From: Alistipes sp. | GTDB taxonomy: Bacteria; Bacteroidota; Bacteroidia; Bacteroidales; Rikenellaceae | Assembly: GCA_017623505.1 (NCBI GenBank) | Contig: JAGAOZ010000014.1 | Location: forward strand, 1 to 64,000 | Reading direction: 5' to 3' | DNA: 64,000 nt | Made by a program: the position numbers and the translations under genes | In this document: piece by piece, positions 35,551-45,552 of the stretch | Layout of the letters: each line of letters opens with the position of its first letter | Numbering within the stretch: the first letter of the stretch is position 1 | The notes under the pieces: generated by a model | Seen by the model: only the letters and a program-made list of their open reading frames with translations | The model's database searches: none | Told to the model about the DNA's origin: nothing

Positions 35551-36397
35551 GGTACTGCGCTCATACATAGTTTCGACCATCAGCATCTCGCTGGTGCTCT
35601 TCCTGCTCGGCTCGGTAGGCTATATGCTCTACTCGGCATATATCACATCGAAGGATTTGAGAGAGAACGTAACGCTCTCGGTCGAGATAGAGGACCAATT
35701 GGATTCGGAGGCAACCAATGAGTTGGAGGCGAGAATAAAGAGCAACCCGGCTGTCAGCAAAGTACTCTTTTCGAGCAAAGAGGAAAAGCTTAACGACGAG
35801 GAGTTTCGTCAGATGTTTGGCCAGGAGATTGTAGAGGTGCTGGGCGAAAACCCGCTGCGCAACTCCTTCGAGGTCAGCATCAAGGCCACACAACGCGAGA
35901 AGATGGACTCGATAGTGAGCTCCTTGGAGCAGCTGGAGGGTGTTGTGTACGTTGCTTACCCCGCAACCACAATCGAGAATATGCACTCTACTCTGCGCCG
36001 TATAATGATTATCCTTGTTACATTTGGAGGTGCGCTGTTCATCATCTCGCTCATTCTGCTCAACAACACGATACGTCTGGCGATATATTCACGTCGTCAC
36101 CTTATCAATACGTTTAAGTTGGTCGGTGCAACGAAGTGGTATATCATGAAACCGCTGCTTTGGACCTCGGTAAAACAGGGATTTTGGTCGGGCATAATAG
36201 CCAGCCTGCTCTTTGTCGGTGCACTATTCGGGCTAAGGGAGGCTCTACCGGAGATAATATCGCTCAGTTCGCTGACTAAGTATGGCGTTGTCATCGGAGC
36301 GATTATCGTTGCAGGTTTGGTTATCTCTGTATTATTTACGACCTTTGCAGTCAATAAGTTTGTCAATATGAAGTCCAACAAGATTAGACTTTACTAA
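35522..36397 (+). CDS. ftsX: Cell-division permease FtsX
   Basis: The 291-residue protein has an N-terminal helix, a periplasmic loop (about 50-165) and three C-terminal helices, the FtsX layout. With the ATPase FtsE (not in this window) it controls septal peptidoglycan hydrolases. It overlaps the YfhO-like gene and is 2 bp from the DUF3098 gene, the usual Bacteroidetes order. Confidence 0.93.
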   Translation: MNDDKRIKRKVLRSYIVSTISISLVLFLLGSVGYMLYSAYITSKDLRENVTLSVEIEDQLDSEATNELEARIKSNPAVSKVLFSSKEEKLNDEEFRQMFGQEIVEVLGENPLRNSFEVSIKATQREKMDSIVSSLEQLEGVVYVAYPATTIENMHSTLRRIMIILVTFGGALFIISLILLNNTIRLAIYSRRHLINTFKLVGATKWYIMKPLLWTSVKQGFWSGIIASLLFVGALFGLREALPEIISLSSLTKYGVVIGAIIVAGLVISVLFTTFAVNKFVNMKSNKIRLY

Positions 36398-36399
36398 TT

Positions 36400-36654
36400 A
36401 TGAATAGCAAAAAGAATCAAGGACAAGAGTCTAAGAGCGAAATGACGCTCGGACGCAAGAATTATATAATGATAGCCATCGGCTTGGGCGTAATTATCTT
36501 AGGTATGATACTTATGGCGGGTGGCGGTAGCGACAACCCCGAAGTATTCAACTATGAGATGTTCTCGTGGCGTCGCATTACCCTCGCACCGATACTTATC
36601 GTCGGCGGTTTTGCCTTCGAGGTTTTCGCTATCATGAAACGTTTTAAAGAGTAG
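36400..36654 (+). CDS. DUF3098 small membrane protein
   Basis: The 84-residue protein has two transmembrane helices (about 24-42 and 58-78) around the segment NPEVFNYEMFSWRRITLAP, typical of DUF3098. It lies between ftsX and uppP, a conserved Bacteroidetes arrangement that suggests a cell-envelope role. Confidence 0.9.
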   Translation: MNSKKNQGQESKSEMTLGRKNYIMIAIGLGVIILGMILMAGGGSDNPEVFNYEMFSWRRITLAPILIVGGFAFEVFAIMKRFKE

Positions 36655-36660
36655 CGCGCG

Positions 36661-37518
36661 ATGGGTATTTTAGAAGCTATAATACTCGGTATAGTTCAAG
36701 GACTAACCGAGTTTTTGCCTGTTTCAAGTAGCGGTCACCTACAACTTGGCAAGGCAATACTCGGAGTGGAAATCCAGGAAAATCTGCTCTTCGATACCAC
36801 GCTGCACGCTGCAACGGTACTCAGCACGATAGTTATCCTCTGGCCCGAAATTAAGAGGCTTATTATGGGAGTATTTACCCGCAGCTACAACCAGGAGAAG
36901 GCGTATATCATAAAGCTTATAATCTCGATGATTCCTATCGCTTTGGTGGGTTTCTGCCTGAAAGATTACCTCGACGCGATGCTCTCATCGCCTTATATCC
37001 TATCCATTGTCGGAGCGATGATGCTTCTGACGGCACTGCTACTCTACATCGCCTACTACATAAACTCACACAGAAAGCTGACTGTCGTCATACATTCCAA
37101 CCGCGATGTCTTACGCACATTAGAGGTCAAGCAAGACTCAACAATAAACTATCGCGATGCTATTGCTATGGGCATAGCCCAGGGTGCGGCAGCGATGCCG
37201 GGACTATCACGCTCAGGCTCAACAATCGCAACGGGTATGATTGTCGGAGCGGAGAAGAACGCCGTAGCTCGCTTCTCATTCCTGATGGTATTGGCCCCTA
37301 TCTTGGGCGAGATGTTACTCAACATCCTCAAGGGCGAGGTGGTATTCTCCTCTATCGGCGTAGCTCCGCTGGTGGCAGGTTTCATCGCCTCGTTCGCAGT
37401 GGGCTGTCTGGCGTGTAAGTTTATGCTGGGCATAGTAAAGAGAGCCGGCAGCCTGAAGTGGTTTGCCGTCTATTGCACCATCGTCGGCACAATATCTATA
37501 ATTTGTAACTTCATATAA
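36661..37518 (+). CDS. uppP: Undecaprenyl-diphosphatase
   Basis: The 285-residue integral membrane enzyme recycles undecaprenyl pyrophosphate to the monophosphate carrier lipid for wall synthesis. Both conserved motifs are present: LTEFLPVSSSGHLQL near residue 16 and MPGLSRSGST near 178. It is 6 bp after the DUF3098 gene and 2 bp before truB. Confidence 0.97.
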   Translation: MGILEAIILGIVQGLTEFLPVSSSGHLQLGKAILGVEIQENLLFDTTLHAATVLSTIVILWPEIKRLIMGVFTRSYNQEKAYIIKLIISMIPIALVGFCLKDYLDAMLSSPYILSIVGAMMLLTALLLYIAYYINSHRKLTVVIHSNRDVLRTLEVKQDSTINYRDAIAMGIAQGAAAMPGLSRSGSTIATGMIVGAEKNAVARFSFLMVLAPILGEMLLNILKGEVVFSSIGVAPLVAGFIASFAVGCLACKFMLGIVKRAGSLKWFAVYCTIVGTISIICNFI

Positions 37519-37520
37519 CG

Positions 37521-38243
37521 ATGATAAATAATACCCAATCACTCGTCGGCATAGACTTCAGCGAGGGTTATATTGCCGTGATAGACAAGCCTCTGGAGTG
37601 GACATCTACCGACGTGGTGCGAAAGATAAAGTTCGCACTCAACAACCGCCTCGGATACAAGAAAATCAAGATAGGACATGCCGGAACGTTGGACCCGCTG
37701 GCTACCGGAGTGCTTATCATCTGCATAGGCAAAGCAACTAAGATGGTAAACGCCTTACAGGCCGAAGAGAAGGAGTATATAGCCGAGTTGGAGTTGGGTG
37801 CAACAACCCCAAGCTTCGATATGGAGCACCCTATCGACAAGTACTACCCCACTGAACATATTACGCGAGAGATGCTGGAGCAGACGCTGCAAGATTTGAC
37901 GGGTGAGCGACTGCAAGCACCACCTATCTACTCGGCAAAGAAGGTCGAGGGCGTCAGAGCATACGAGTTTGCACGCGCCGGCGAGGAGGTAGAGCTGAAG
38001 AAGGCACTTATCACGATATACGAAATAGAGATTTTGGAGTGGGAGAAGCCACTGCTGAAAATCCGTGTTCGTTGCTCGAAGGGAACATACATACGTTCGC
38101 TGGCTCAGGAGATAGGTCAGGGTGTGGGTAGCGGAGCCTATCTGCGCTCGCTGCGTCGTACCCGTTCGGGCGGTTTCACAGCAGAAAACGGCTGGAAACT
38201 CGACAATTTTATGGAAAAGTTGGCAGAGTGTGAAACAAAATAG
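37521..38243 (+). CDS. truB: tRNA pseudouridine-55 synthase
   Basis: The 240-residue enzyme makes pseudouridine 55 in tRNA. The catalytic Asp58 lies in GHAGTLDPLATG; RCSKGTYIRSLAQEIG is the second conserved motif. It lacks a C-terminal PUA domain, as is usual in Bacteroidetes. Confidence 0.97.
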   Translation: MINNTQSLVGIDFSEGYIAVIDKPLEWTSTDVVRKIKFALNNRLGYKKIKIGHAGTLDPLATGVLIICIGKATKMVNALQAEEKEYIAELELGATTPSFDMEHPIDKYYPTEHITREMLEQTLQDLTGERLQAPPIYSAKKVEGVRAYEFARAGEEVELKKALITIYEIEILEWEKPLLKIRVRCSKGTYIRSLAQEIGQGVGSGAYLRSLRRTRSGGFTAENGWKLDNFMEKLAECETK

Positions 38244-38304
38244 CGAAAAAAACGTATTTATATTGATATTTGTGTCTTTCAACTATCTGAAAATTTAACA
38301 TTTT

Positions 38305-39354
38305 ATGAAGTTATCTCAATATGGATATGAGTTCGACAACGAGATGTTGGCAAAGTATCCGGAAATAAATCGCGACGAGTCACGACTGATGGTTATCAAT
38401 CGTGCCACAGGAACAATCGAGCACAGAATATTTAAGGATATTATCGAGTATTTCGACGAGAAGGACCTCTTCCTGTTTAACGACACGAAGGTTTTTCCCG
38501 CTCGTCTGCATGGTAATAAGGAGAAGACCGGCGCAGAGATTGAGATTTTCTTGCTGCGCGAGTTGAATAGAGAGTTGCGTCTGTGGGATGTCTTGGTAGA
38601 CCCTGCACGTAAGATTCGTATCGGCAATAAACTCTACTTCGGAGGCGATGAGATGATGGGTGCTGAGGTTATCGACAACACAACCTCACGTGGTCGTACA
38701 TTGCGTTTCTTGTTCGATGGCTCTTACGAGGAGTTTAAAGAGGCTCTCTACCGCTTAGGTGAGACCCCACTGCCTCGCTGGGTACGCGAGACAGTCGAGG
38801 AGGAGGATGCCGAGCGTTACCAGACAATCTTCGCCGCGAAGGAGGGTGCAGTAGCTGCACCAACGGCAGGTATGCACTTCTCGAAGCATCTGTTGAAGCG
38901 TATGGAAATCAAAGGTATAGATTCTGCCTTCATCACCCTGCACGCCGGACTTGGCAACTTCCGCATGGTCGATGTGGAGGACCTCTCGAAGCATAAGATG
39001 GACTCTGAGCAGTTTATCGTATCGAATGAGGCTGCCGAGCAGGTAAACAACGCTAAGCGCGGAGGTCATAAGGTGGTGGCTATCGGTACAACCGTGATGC
39101 GAACTATCGAGACGGCAGTATCAACAGGCGGAATGATTAAGGCTATGGAGGGTTGGACCAACAAGTTCATCTTCTGCCCTTACGACTTCTCGGTAGCAGA
39201 TGCTATGGTATCGAATTTCCACCTGCCATACTCGACACAGCTGATGATGGTGGCGGCATTTGGCGGCTACGAGCTGACAATGGAGGCTTACAAAGTTGCT
39301 AAGCAGGAGGGCTACCGTTTTGGTACTTACGGCGACGCAATGCTGATTCTTTAG
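38305..39354 (+). CDS. queA: S-adenosylmethionine:tRNA ribosyltransferase-isomerase
   Basis: The 349-residue QueA makes epoxyqueuosine in tRNA. The N-terminal segment [16 protein letters not shown], the central [12 protein letters not shown] and the late [15 protein letters not shown] are characteristic. It lies 61 bp after truB with a near-consensus -7 box (GATATTTG, 38265-38272), so it may have its own promoter. Confidence 0.96.
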   Translation: MKLSQYGYEFDNEMLAKYPEINRDESRLMVINRATGTIEHRIFKDIIEYFDEKDLFLFNDTKVFPARLHGNKEKTGAEIEIFLLRELNRELRLWDVLVDPARKIRIGNKLYFGGDEMMGAEVIDNTTSRGRTLRFLFDGSYEEFKEALYRLGETPLPRWVRETVEEEDAERYQTIFAAKEGAVAAPTAGMHFSKHLLKRMEIKGIDSAFITLHAGLGNFRMVDVEDLSKHKMDSEQFIVSNEAAEQVNNAKRGGHKVVAIGTTVMRTIETAVSTGGMIKAMEGWTNKFIFCPYDFSVADAMVSNFHLPYSTQLMMVAAFGGYELTMEAYKVAKQEGYRFGTYGDAMLIL

Positions 39355-39365
39355 ATTTTTTTTAT

Positions 39366-39373
39366 TATATTTG
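39366..39373 (+). promoter_or_regulatory. -7 box of the GlgA-like/DUF4270 genes
   Basis: TATATTTG lies 24 bp before the ATG at 39398; the -33 position reads CTG rather than TTG. Confidence 0.5.
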
Positions 39374-39397
39374 CACATTGATTAAAATCACAAAACT

Positions 39398-40204
39398 ATG
39401 GCTTCACGCAACATACTCTACCTCTGTCAGGAGATTATGCCTTACCTGCCACAGACTGAGCTCTCGGAGTTGAGTCGTCACTTGGTACAGGCAATGCAGG
39501 AGCGTGGCAACGAGATACGTACGTTCATGCCTCGATATGGCTGTATCAACGAGCGTCGTAACCAGCTGCACGAGGTGATTCGTCTGTCGGGAATGAACCT
39601 GATAATTGACAACAATGACCACCAACTTATAATCAAGGTTGCATCTATTCCATCGGCCAGAATTCAGATTTACTTCATCGACAACGATGACTACTTTGCC
39701 CGCAAAGCGGTATTGACAGATGATCAGGGTAAGGAGTTTGAGGATAACGATGAGCGAGCTATATTCTTTGCTCGTGGCGTGTTGGAGACTGTACGCAAAC
39801 TCAACTGGAAACCTTCGGTAGTGCACTGTATGGGTTGGATGTCGGCAGTAGCACCTCTCTACCTCAAGAAGGTCTTTGCGGATGACCCATTGTTCCGTGA
39901 TGTAAAGGTCGTAGTATCACTCTGTGATGACCGTTTCTCTCAGCCTCTGAGCGCGGAGTTCAAAGAGAAGGTTGCCAAGGAGGGTGTCGAAGATGAAAAA
40001 TTAGAAAATTTAGCAACAGCATCATACGAAAACCTGTATCGTTTCGTTATAGACTATGCCGATGGCGTAGTTGTAGCATCGGCAGATGCCGATAAGAGCT
40101 TGGTGGAGTATGCTCGACAGAGTGGAAAGCCCCTGTTGGAGTACCAGAGCATCGACGAGGCAGAGCTGTTTGATAATTATAACCGTTTTTATGAAGAACT
40201 CTAA
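39398..40204 (+). CDS. GT5-domain fragment protein related to glycogen/starch synthase
   Basis: The 268-residue protein matches only the N-terminal Rossmann half of GlgA-type GT5 enzymes (ILYLCQEIMPYLPQTELSELSRHL, VVHCMGWMSAVAPLYL). The ADP-glucose-binding KTGGL motif near the N-terminus is replaced by LPQTELSEL, and the whole C-terminal GT1 half is absent. Bacteroidetes commonly carry such stand-alone proteins next to DUF4270 genes, so it is unlikely to be a recent truncation. Probably not a glycogen synthase; role unknown. Confidence 0.8.
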   Translation: MASRNILYLCQEIMPYLPQTELSELSRHLVQAMQERGNEIRTFMPRYGCINERRNQLHEVIRLSGMNLIIDNNDHQLIIKVASIPSARIQIYFIDNDDYFARKAVLTDDQGKEFEDNDERAIFFARGVLETVRKLNWKPSVVHCMGWMSAVAPLYLKKVFADDPLFRDVKVVVSLCDDRFSQPLSAEFKEKVAKEGVEDEKLENLATASYENLYRFVIDYADGVVVASADADKSLVEYARQSGKPLLEYQSIDEAELFDNYNRFYEEL

Positions 40205-41840
40205 GATAGATAGAGTATTGTGCTATGTGGTAGTGATGGGTGTCGTACTCTCGGCACTGATGACAGCTTGTACCACAACGGCTGATTATACGCTGGGAGA
40301 GGAGATTGCTCCGGGCCATCAGCAGATGGAGGTACGCCATCGCCACTACAAAAATGGAGAGATGGTCGATGCCCACAACAGAGAGAATGTTGTGGCGTGT
40401 AAGCTTATGGAGGCACGACTGTTCCGCTCGGATTCGATAAAGGGCAATAAGCTCGATAAGTTAGTGTTGGGTTTGCAACGCAACAACGAGTGGGGCTCAC
40501 GTAAGATGAGTTTCACAAGCCAGTACCTCTTTATGAGTGCTGTGACGGACTCGCTGGGATTCGGTTACCGTCCGGTATTCGATTCGATGTGTTTGCGTTT
40601 TGCTGTCGATACTTTTGCAGGCGATACGCTGACGCCTATTCGTTTCAATGTCTATGCACTCAATAAGCCTATGTTGGAGCGAGGCGAGACAACCGACTCT
40701 GTGAAGTATCTTACGTACGACCCACGTCGTGAGGGATTACTCGATGCTGCGGCAGAGCCTATCTTTACTTTCCAATTCCCTAACCATGCGAAGGGTGTAT
40801 ACACCACATCGGAGATGTTGCGCATGGAGGAGACCCCTGCAACAAAGGAGTTTATACGCCGTCTGATGTGTCTGGAGTTGGATGAGAATGGTATGGCTAA
40901 CGGTGGTGCCGAGGCATATCAGTCAGATTCGGCCTTCGTAGCTTCATTCCCAGGCCTCTACATCGAGCCTGTTGAGGAGAGTGTTACCGGAGAGGGTTCA
41001 GCTTATACGTTCAGCCCAACAAAGACCGGTATCAACCTCTTTGCACGTACACGCTCTATGGGCGCCGATACGGAGCTTATGGCCGATACGCTCAACGTGA
41101 TATACTACTTCCGCGACCAATATGCTGCGGCAGATGGTAACTACTCGGTGCAGAGCGTGGAGTTTGACTACACAGGCGCAGAGTTTGCGCACCTGCAATA
41201 CAACGAGCCTGTGAAGGGTTCGGCTGAGGAGGAGGCGTTCAACAACCGTGACGAGGTAGATATTTGCTACGTCGATGGTTGCGGTGGCGTGGTAACAGAG
41301 CTTCGTCTGACAGACGAGTTCCTCCATTCACTTCGCACGCTGAATCGTAACGAGGCCGGCGAGGTGACACACCAATCGGCTGCGGTGAATCAGGCTGCAC
41401 TGAAGATATACATCGAGGGGGCTTCGTATGACTATATGTCGATGAACCCTGTCGAGATGGCCGACAAACTCGACGCTTCGATGAGTCGTTTGGGACTATA
41501 CACCAACTTCAAGTCACTCACTCCGATACCCGACTACATGTACTCGGTAGAGCAGGCAGGCGGAACGTTGGTTTATGGCGGATACGCAAACCGCAGTCTT
41601 GCATGCTACGAGATGAACATCACATCCTACATGCAGGAGATTATCAACTCGGTGCTCAAGTTGGAGCCCGATGAGAATGGGGAGTTAGATTTTAGCAAGT
41701 TGGCTTTGCCTCGAAAAATCTTCTTAGGTCCCGAGGCAACAAACCTGTTCGACTTCCTACACACCAAGACACAAAGCGCCGACAGTAGCATCAATCCCGC
41801 GGCCATAGAGCTGGAATTGACCTACACGTTGGTAAGATAA
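40191..41840 (+). CDS. DUF4270 lipoprotein
   Basis: The 549-residue protein begins MKNSKIDRVLCYV and has a lipobox (ALMTAC) with Cys near residue 27. The body is beta-rich and typical of DUF4270 secreted proteins of Bacteroidetes, whose function is unknown. I chose the ATG at 40191, which overlaps the previous gene by 14 bp and yields a good signal peptide; the longer frame from 40086 does not. The overlap implies coupled translation with the GlgA-like gene. Confidence 0.87.
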   Translation: MKNSKIDRVLCYVVVMGVVLSALMTACTTTADYTLGEEIAPGHQQMEVRHRHYKNGEMVDAHNRENVVACKLMEARLFRSDSIKGNKLDKLVLGLQRNNEWGSRKMSFTSQYLFMSAVTDSLGFGYRPVFDSMCLRFAVDTFAGDTLTPIRFNVYALNKPMLERGETTDSVKYLTYDPRREGLLDAAAEPIFTFQFPNHAKGVYTTSEMLRMEETPATKEFIRRLMCLELDENGMANGGAEAYQSDSAFVASFPGLYIEPVEESVTGEGSAYTFSPTKTGINLFARTRSMGADTELMADTLNVIYYFRDQYAAADGNYSVQSVEFDYTGAEFAHLQYNEPVKGSAEEEAFNNRDEVDICYVDGCGGVVTELRLTDEFLHSLRTLNRNEAGEVTHQSAAVNQAALKIYIEGASYDYMSMNPVEMADKLDASMSRLGLYTNFKSLTPIPDYMYSVEQAGGTLVYGGYANRSLACYEMNITSYMQEIINSVLKLEPDENGELDFSKLALPRKIFLGPEATNLFDFLHTKTQSADSSINPAAIELELTYTLVR

Positions 41841-41860
41841 AATAGGATATACAAAGTATA

Positions 41861-41894
41861 ACGACAACCTAAGTGCTTACTTAGGTTTTGTCGT
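41861..41894. terminator. Strong hairpin between DUF4270 gene and topA
   Basis: ACGACAA-CCTAAGT-GCTT-ACTTAGG-TT-TTGTCGT forms a 14-bp stem with a two-nucleotide bulge and a GCTT loop. There is only a weak T run inside it, so it could be a terminator or a structured site in front of topA (start 20 bp further). Confidence 0.55.
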
Positions 41895-41914
41895 CTTAAT
41901 GACAAAGCAGACAA

Positions 41915-44224
41915 ATGCAGGAAAATTTAGTTATAGTAGAGTCTCCGGCAAAAGCCAAGACTATCGAAAAGTTCCTCGGAAAAGATTTTATCGTCAAGTC
42001 GAGCTTCGGCCACATCCGCGACATCTCTAAGAAGGGACTCGGCATAGATACCGAAAACAAATTCGCACCCGAATACCTTATTCTACCCGATAAGAAACGC
42101 GTAGTCGAAGATTTGAGCCGTCTGTCACGTGCAGCGAAGACGGTATGGCTGGCATCCGATGAGGACCGTGAGGGAGAGGCTATCGCTTGGCATCTGGCAG
42201 AGGTTTTGGGTCTACCTGACGACAAGACAAAACGTATCGTATTCCACGAGATTACCAAGCCTGCGATTTTGCACGCAATAGAGACTCCGCGAACAATAGA
42301 TATGAATCTGGTCAATGCTCAGCAGGCACGTCGAGTGCTGGACCGTATCGTAGGTTTTGAGCTCTCGCCTGTGCTGTGGAAGAAGGTTAAGCCTGCACTC
42401 TCGGCAGGACGTGTACAGAGCGTTGCAGTGAGATTGGTCGTAGAGCGCGAAAGAGAGATTATCGGATTTAACTCTACTCCGTTCTTCCGCGTCGTGGGTC
42501 AATTTGCCCCTCTGGGAAATCCTGCGGCAGCATTTAAGGCAGAGCTGAATCACCGCTTTGAGACAAAGCAGGAGGCTTACGACTTCTTGGAGAGCTGTCG
42601 AGGTGCGTCGTTCAGCGTCACTAAGGCAGAGGAGAAGCCACTAAAGCGTTATCCGGCAGCACCTTTTACCACATCGACACTCCAGCAGGAGGCCGGTCGT
42701 AAACTCGGGATCTCGGTAGCACAGACAATGTCTATCGCACAGCGTCTGTATGAGCAGGGACTTATTACATATATGCGTACCGACTCGGTAAACCTCTCAC
42801 AGCAGGCTATCGCGCAGTGTAAAACCGAGATTTCACGTATGTTTGGCGACAAGTACTCTTCGGCGCACAACTACAAGACTAAGACTAAGGGCGCTCAGGA
42901 GGCTCACGAGGCTATCCGCCCTTCATATATCGACCGCACAACAATCGAGGGAACATCAACCGAGAAGAAGCTCTACGAACTTATCTGGAAGCGTACGGTA
43001 GCCTCACAGATGGTGGCTGCGGATGTCGATCGTACAACAATATCTATCGAGATGAATGGCACAAAGTGGGAGTTCATCGCAAGTGGTGAGGTGGTACGTT
43101 TCGACGGTTTCCTGCGTCTTTACTCGGAGTCGGTGGATGAAGAGGCGGCAACGGAGAATAGCGAGGCTCTATTGCCAAAGCTCGCTGTTGGTCAGAGCGT
43201 TGCGATGTCACAGATGGTGGCAACCGAGCGTTTCACCGTCGCTCCGGCACGTTATAATGAGGCGTCGCTTGTAAAGCGTTTGGAGGAGTTGGGTATCGGA
43301 CGTCCTTCGACCTACGCTCCGACAATTACGACAATCATCAACCGTGGATATGTCGTTAAGCAGAACAAAGAGTCACAGAAGCGTCAATATCAAGCAATTA
43401 CGCTCAACGCTGCGGGTAAAATCTCCGAAAAGACTCACAACGAGAGCTTCGGTAAGGAGAAGAATCGTCTGGCACCGACCGATATAGGTATGATTGTGAA
43501 CGACTACCTCGAATTGCAGTTTGAGCAGATTATGGACTACAACTTCACGGCAAATGTCGAGAAGGAGTTTGACCGCATCGCCGAGGGCGAGATTACTTGG
43601 AACGAGATGATTGAGCGTTTCTATGAGCCTTTCCATTCGATGGTGGATAAGGCTATCGAGACGCAGAACGACAAGAACTCTCAGGTGCGCATCATCGGCA
43701 CAGACCCTGCTACGGGACACGTCGTAAAGGCTCGTATCGGTCGCTATGGTCCGATGGTCGAGATTGAGGAGCAGGACGGCAACACCCGCTTTGCTTCGCT
43801 GAAGAAGGGACAGCTCATCGAGTCTATCTCGTTGGAGGAGGCTTTGGAGCTCTTCGCCCTGCCTCGTAACCTCGGAGAGTACAATGGCGAGGATTTGTGG
43901 GTAGGTATAGGTCGCTTTGGAGCATACGTTCGCCAGGGTAAGACCTTCGCCTCACTCAGTAAGGGTGATGACCCTTATACGCTGAGTCGTGAGCGCGCAA
44001 TAGAGCTCTTGGAGAGTGCTGTGGCAACGGCTAAGGCGGCAGCAGAGCCAATCAAGGTCTTTGCCGAGGACAAGGAGTTGCAGATTAAGAATGGTCGCTA
44101 TGGCGCATATATCGCCTACAAGGGAAAGAACTACCGCATCCCAACAACAAAGAAGCCTGAAATGCTCTCTCTGGAGGAGTGTATGGCGATAGTAAACAGC
44201 CCAAAGAACACTAAGAAAAAGTAA
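41915..44224 (+). CDS. topA: DNA topoisomerase I
   Basis: The 769-residue type IA topoisomerase relaxes negative supercoils. The Toprim domain opens with NLVIVESPAKAKTIEKFLG; the acidic DxDxE is in ASDEDREGEAIAWHL; the active-site Tyr lies in GLITYMRTDSVNLS. The C-terminus carries two repeated domains (FASLKKGQLIESISLEEAL; GRYGAYIAYKGKNYRIP) instead of zinc fingers, as usual in Bacteroidetes. Confidence 0.97.
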   Translation: MQENLVIVESPAKAKTIEKFLGKDFIVKSSFGHIRDISKKGLGIDTENKFAPEYLILPDKKRVVEDLSRLSRAAKTVWLASDEDREGEAIAWHLAEVLGLPDDKTKRIVFHEITKPAILHAIETPRTIDMNLVNAQQARRVLDRIVGFELSPVLWKKVKPALSAGRVQSVAVRLVVEREREIIGFNSTPFFRVVGQFAPLGNPAAAFKAELNHRFETKQEAYDFLESCRGASFSVTKAEEKPLKRYPAAPFTTSTLQQEAGRKLGISVAQTMSIAQRLYEQGLITYMRTDSVNLSQQAIAQCKTEISRMFGDKYSSAHNYKTKTKGAQEAHEAIRPSYIDRTTIEGTSTEKKLYELIWKRTVASQMVAADVDRTTISIEMNGTKWEFIASGEVVRFDGFLRLYSESVDEEAATENSEALLPKLAVGQSVAMSQMVATERFTVAPARYNEASLVKRLEELGIGRPSTYAPTITTIINRGYVVKQNKESQKRQYQAITLNAAGKISEKTHNESFGKEKNRLAPTDIGMIVNDYLELQFEQIMDYNFTANVEKEFDRIAEGEITWNEMIERFYEPFHSMVDKAIETQNDKNSQVRIIGTDPATGHVVKARIGRYGPMVEIEEQDGNTRFASLKKGQLIESISLEEALELFALPRNLGEYNGEDLWVGIGRFGAYVRQGKTFASLSKGDDPYTLSRERAIELLESAVATAKAAAEPIKVFAEDKELQIKNGRYGAYIAYKGKNYRIPTTKKPEMLSLEECMAIVNSPKNTKKK

Positions 44225-44247
44225 TATAAACCTATAAAACTACTATT

Positions 44248-45432
44248 ATGAAGAGATTGTTTTTACTCGTAGCTATTCTGTTCGGAGTATCTATGAGCGT
44301 GTCAGCACAGGAGGCAAAGGGCTATCAGTTCACTGATAAGAATGAGGTGAAGACTGTACCTATTACAAATCAATACCGCAGTGGTACCTGTTGGTGTTAC
44401 TCTACCCTCTCTTTCTTGGAGGAGGAGATTTTGCGCGCCGGAGGTGAGCAGGTAAAGCTCTCGGAGATGTGGGTTGTACGTAACATCTATTTCGAGAAGG
44501 CTGTAAAGTATGTACGTCTGCACGGCTCTTTGAATTTCGCTGTCGGCGGTGCTGCACACGACGTGACACACGCTATCGAGAAGTACGGTATCGTACCTCG
44601 TGAGGTCTACACAGGTCAGAACTACGGCACTGAGCTCCCTGAGTTCAACGAGATTGACAACGTATTGAAGGCTTATGTAGATGCTGTTATCAAGAATGGC
44701 AACGGTAAGCTCACAACAGCTTGGCAGGCAGGTTTGAATGGTATCTTGGATGCTTATTTCGGCGAGATGCCAGAGACATTCACCTACAACGGCAAGGAGT
44801 ACACTCCTAAGTCTTTCGCCGAGTCTTTGCCTATCAAGATGAGCGACTACGTTGAGTTCACATCATTCACACACCACCCATTCTACACAACATTCGTGTT
44901 GGAGGTGCCAGATAACTGGTTGTGGGACGAGATGTATAACGTACCTATGGAGGAGATGATGCAGATTGTAGATGCTGCCTTGGCTGAGGGACACCCTGTT
45001 GCTTGGGGTACTGACGTGAGCGAGAAGGGCTTTGTGGGCCGCAAGGCTATCGGTATCATCCCTGAGGATGTTGATAAGAATATGGTTGGCTCTGACGCTG
45101 AGAAGTGGGGCAAGCTCTCTGAGGCTCAGAAGTTGGCTGAGATTTACTCACTCTCACAGCCTGTAAAGGAGAAGACTATCACTCAGCAGATGCGTCAGGA
45201 GGCTTACGACAACTACGAGACAACAGACGACCACGGTATGGTTATCGTAGGCACAGCCGTAGACCAGACAGGTGCTCCTTTCTACAAGGTGCAGAACTCT
45301 TGGGGCGAGCGTGAGCCATACGATGGTTTCTACTACTTCTCACGCCCATTCGTAGAGTATAAGACTATGGATATTATGGTAAACAAGAACGTAGTGCCAA
45401 AGGAGATCTTGAAGAAGTGTGGTTTGAAATAA
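44248..45432 (+). CDS. Secreted C1 cysteine peptidase (bleomycin hydrolase/PepC-like)
   Basis: The 394-residue protein has a signal peptide (cut after VSAQ, near 21) and the papain-like catalytic set of the bleomycin hydrolase family: Cys48 in SGTCWCYS, His in DDHGMVIVG and Asn in VQNSWGE. Unlike cytoplasmic PepC it is exported, so it probably works in the periplasm or outside the cell on peptides. It follows topA by 23 bp and ends at a terminator. Confidence 0.93.
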   Translation: MKRLFLLVAILFGVSMSVSAQEAKGYQFTDKNEVKTVPITNQYRSGTCWCYSTLSFLEEEILRAGGEQVKLSEMWVVRNIYFEKAVKYVRLHGSLNFAVGGAAHDVTHAIEKYGIVPREVYTGQNYGTELPEFNEIDNVLKAYVDAVIKNGNGKLTTAWQAGLNGILDAYFGEMPETFTYNGKEYTPKSFAESLPIKMSDYVEFTSFTHHPFYTTFVLEVPDNWLWDEMYNVPMEEMMQIVDAALAEGHPVAWGTDVSEKGFVGRKAIGIIPEDVDKNMVGSDAEKWGKLSEAQKLAEIYSLSQPVKEKTITQQMRQEAYDNYETTDDHGMVIVGTAVDQTGAPFYKVQNSWGEREPYDGFYYFSRPFVEYKTMDIMVNKNVVPKEILKKCGLK

Positions 45433-45453
45433 TCACAAGCATATAGGCTATTT

Positions 45454-45486
45454 AAGGTGCATTCCTCAACGGATTGCACCTTTTTT
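45454..45486 (+). terminator. Terminator of the C1 peptidase gene
   Basis: AAGGTGCA...TGCACCTT arms with an inner TCC/GGA pairing are followed by T's. Confidence 0.88.
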
Positions 45487-45552
45487 GTGCAATGTGGCCA
45501 TCGCATTTCGGAATAAAATACTTATCTTTACACAAATTATGTGCTATTTCCT

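Noticed and set aside
39398..40204. Frameshifted or truncated glycogen synthase pseudogene
   Set aside because: The frame ends cleanly, overlaps the next gene by 14 bp, and no GT1 remnant is found downstream; short GT5 proteins are usual in this phylum.
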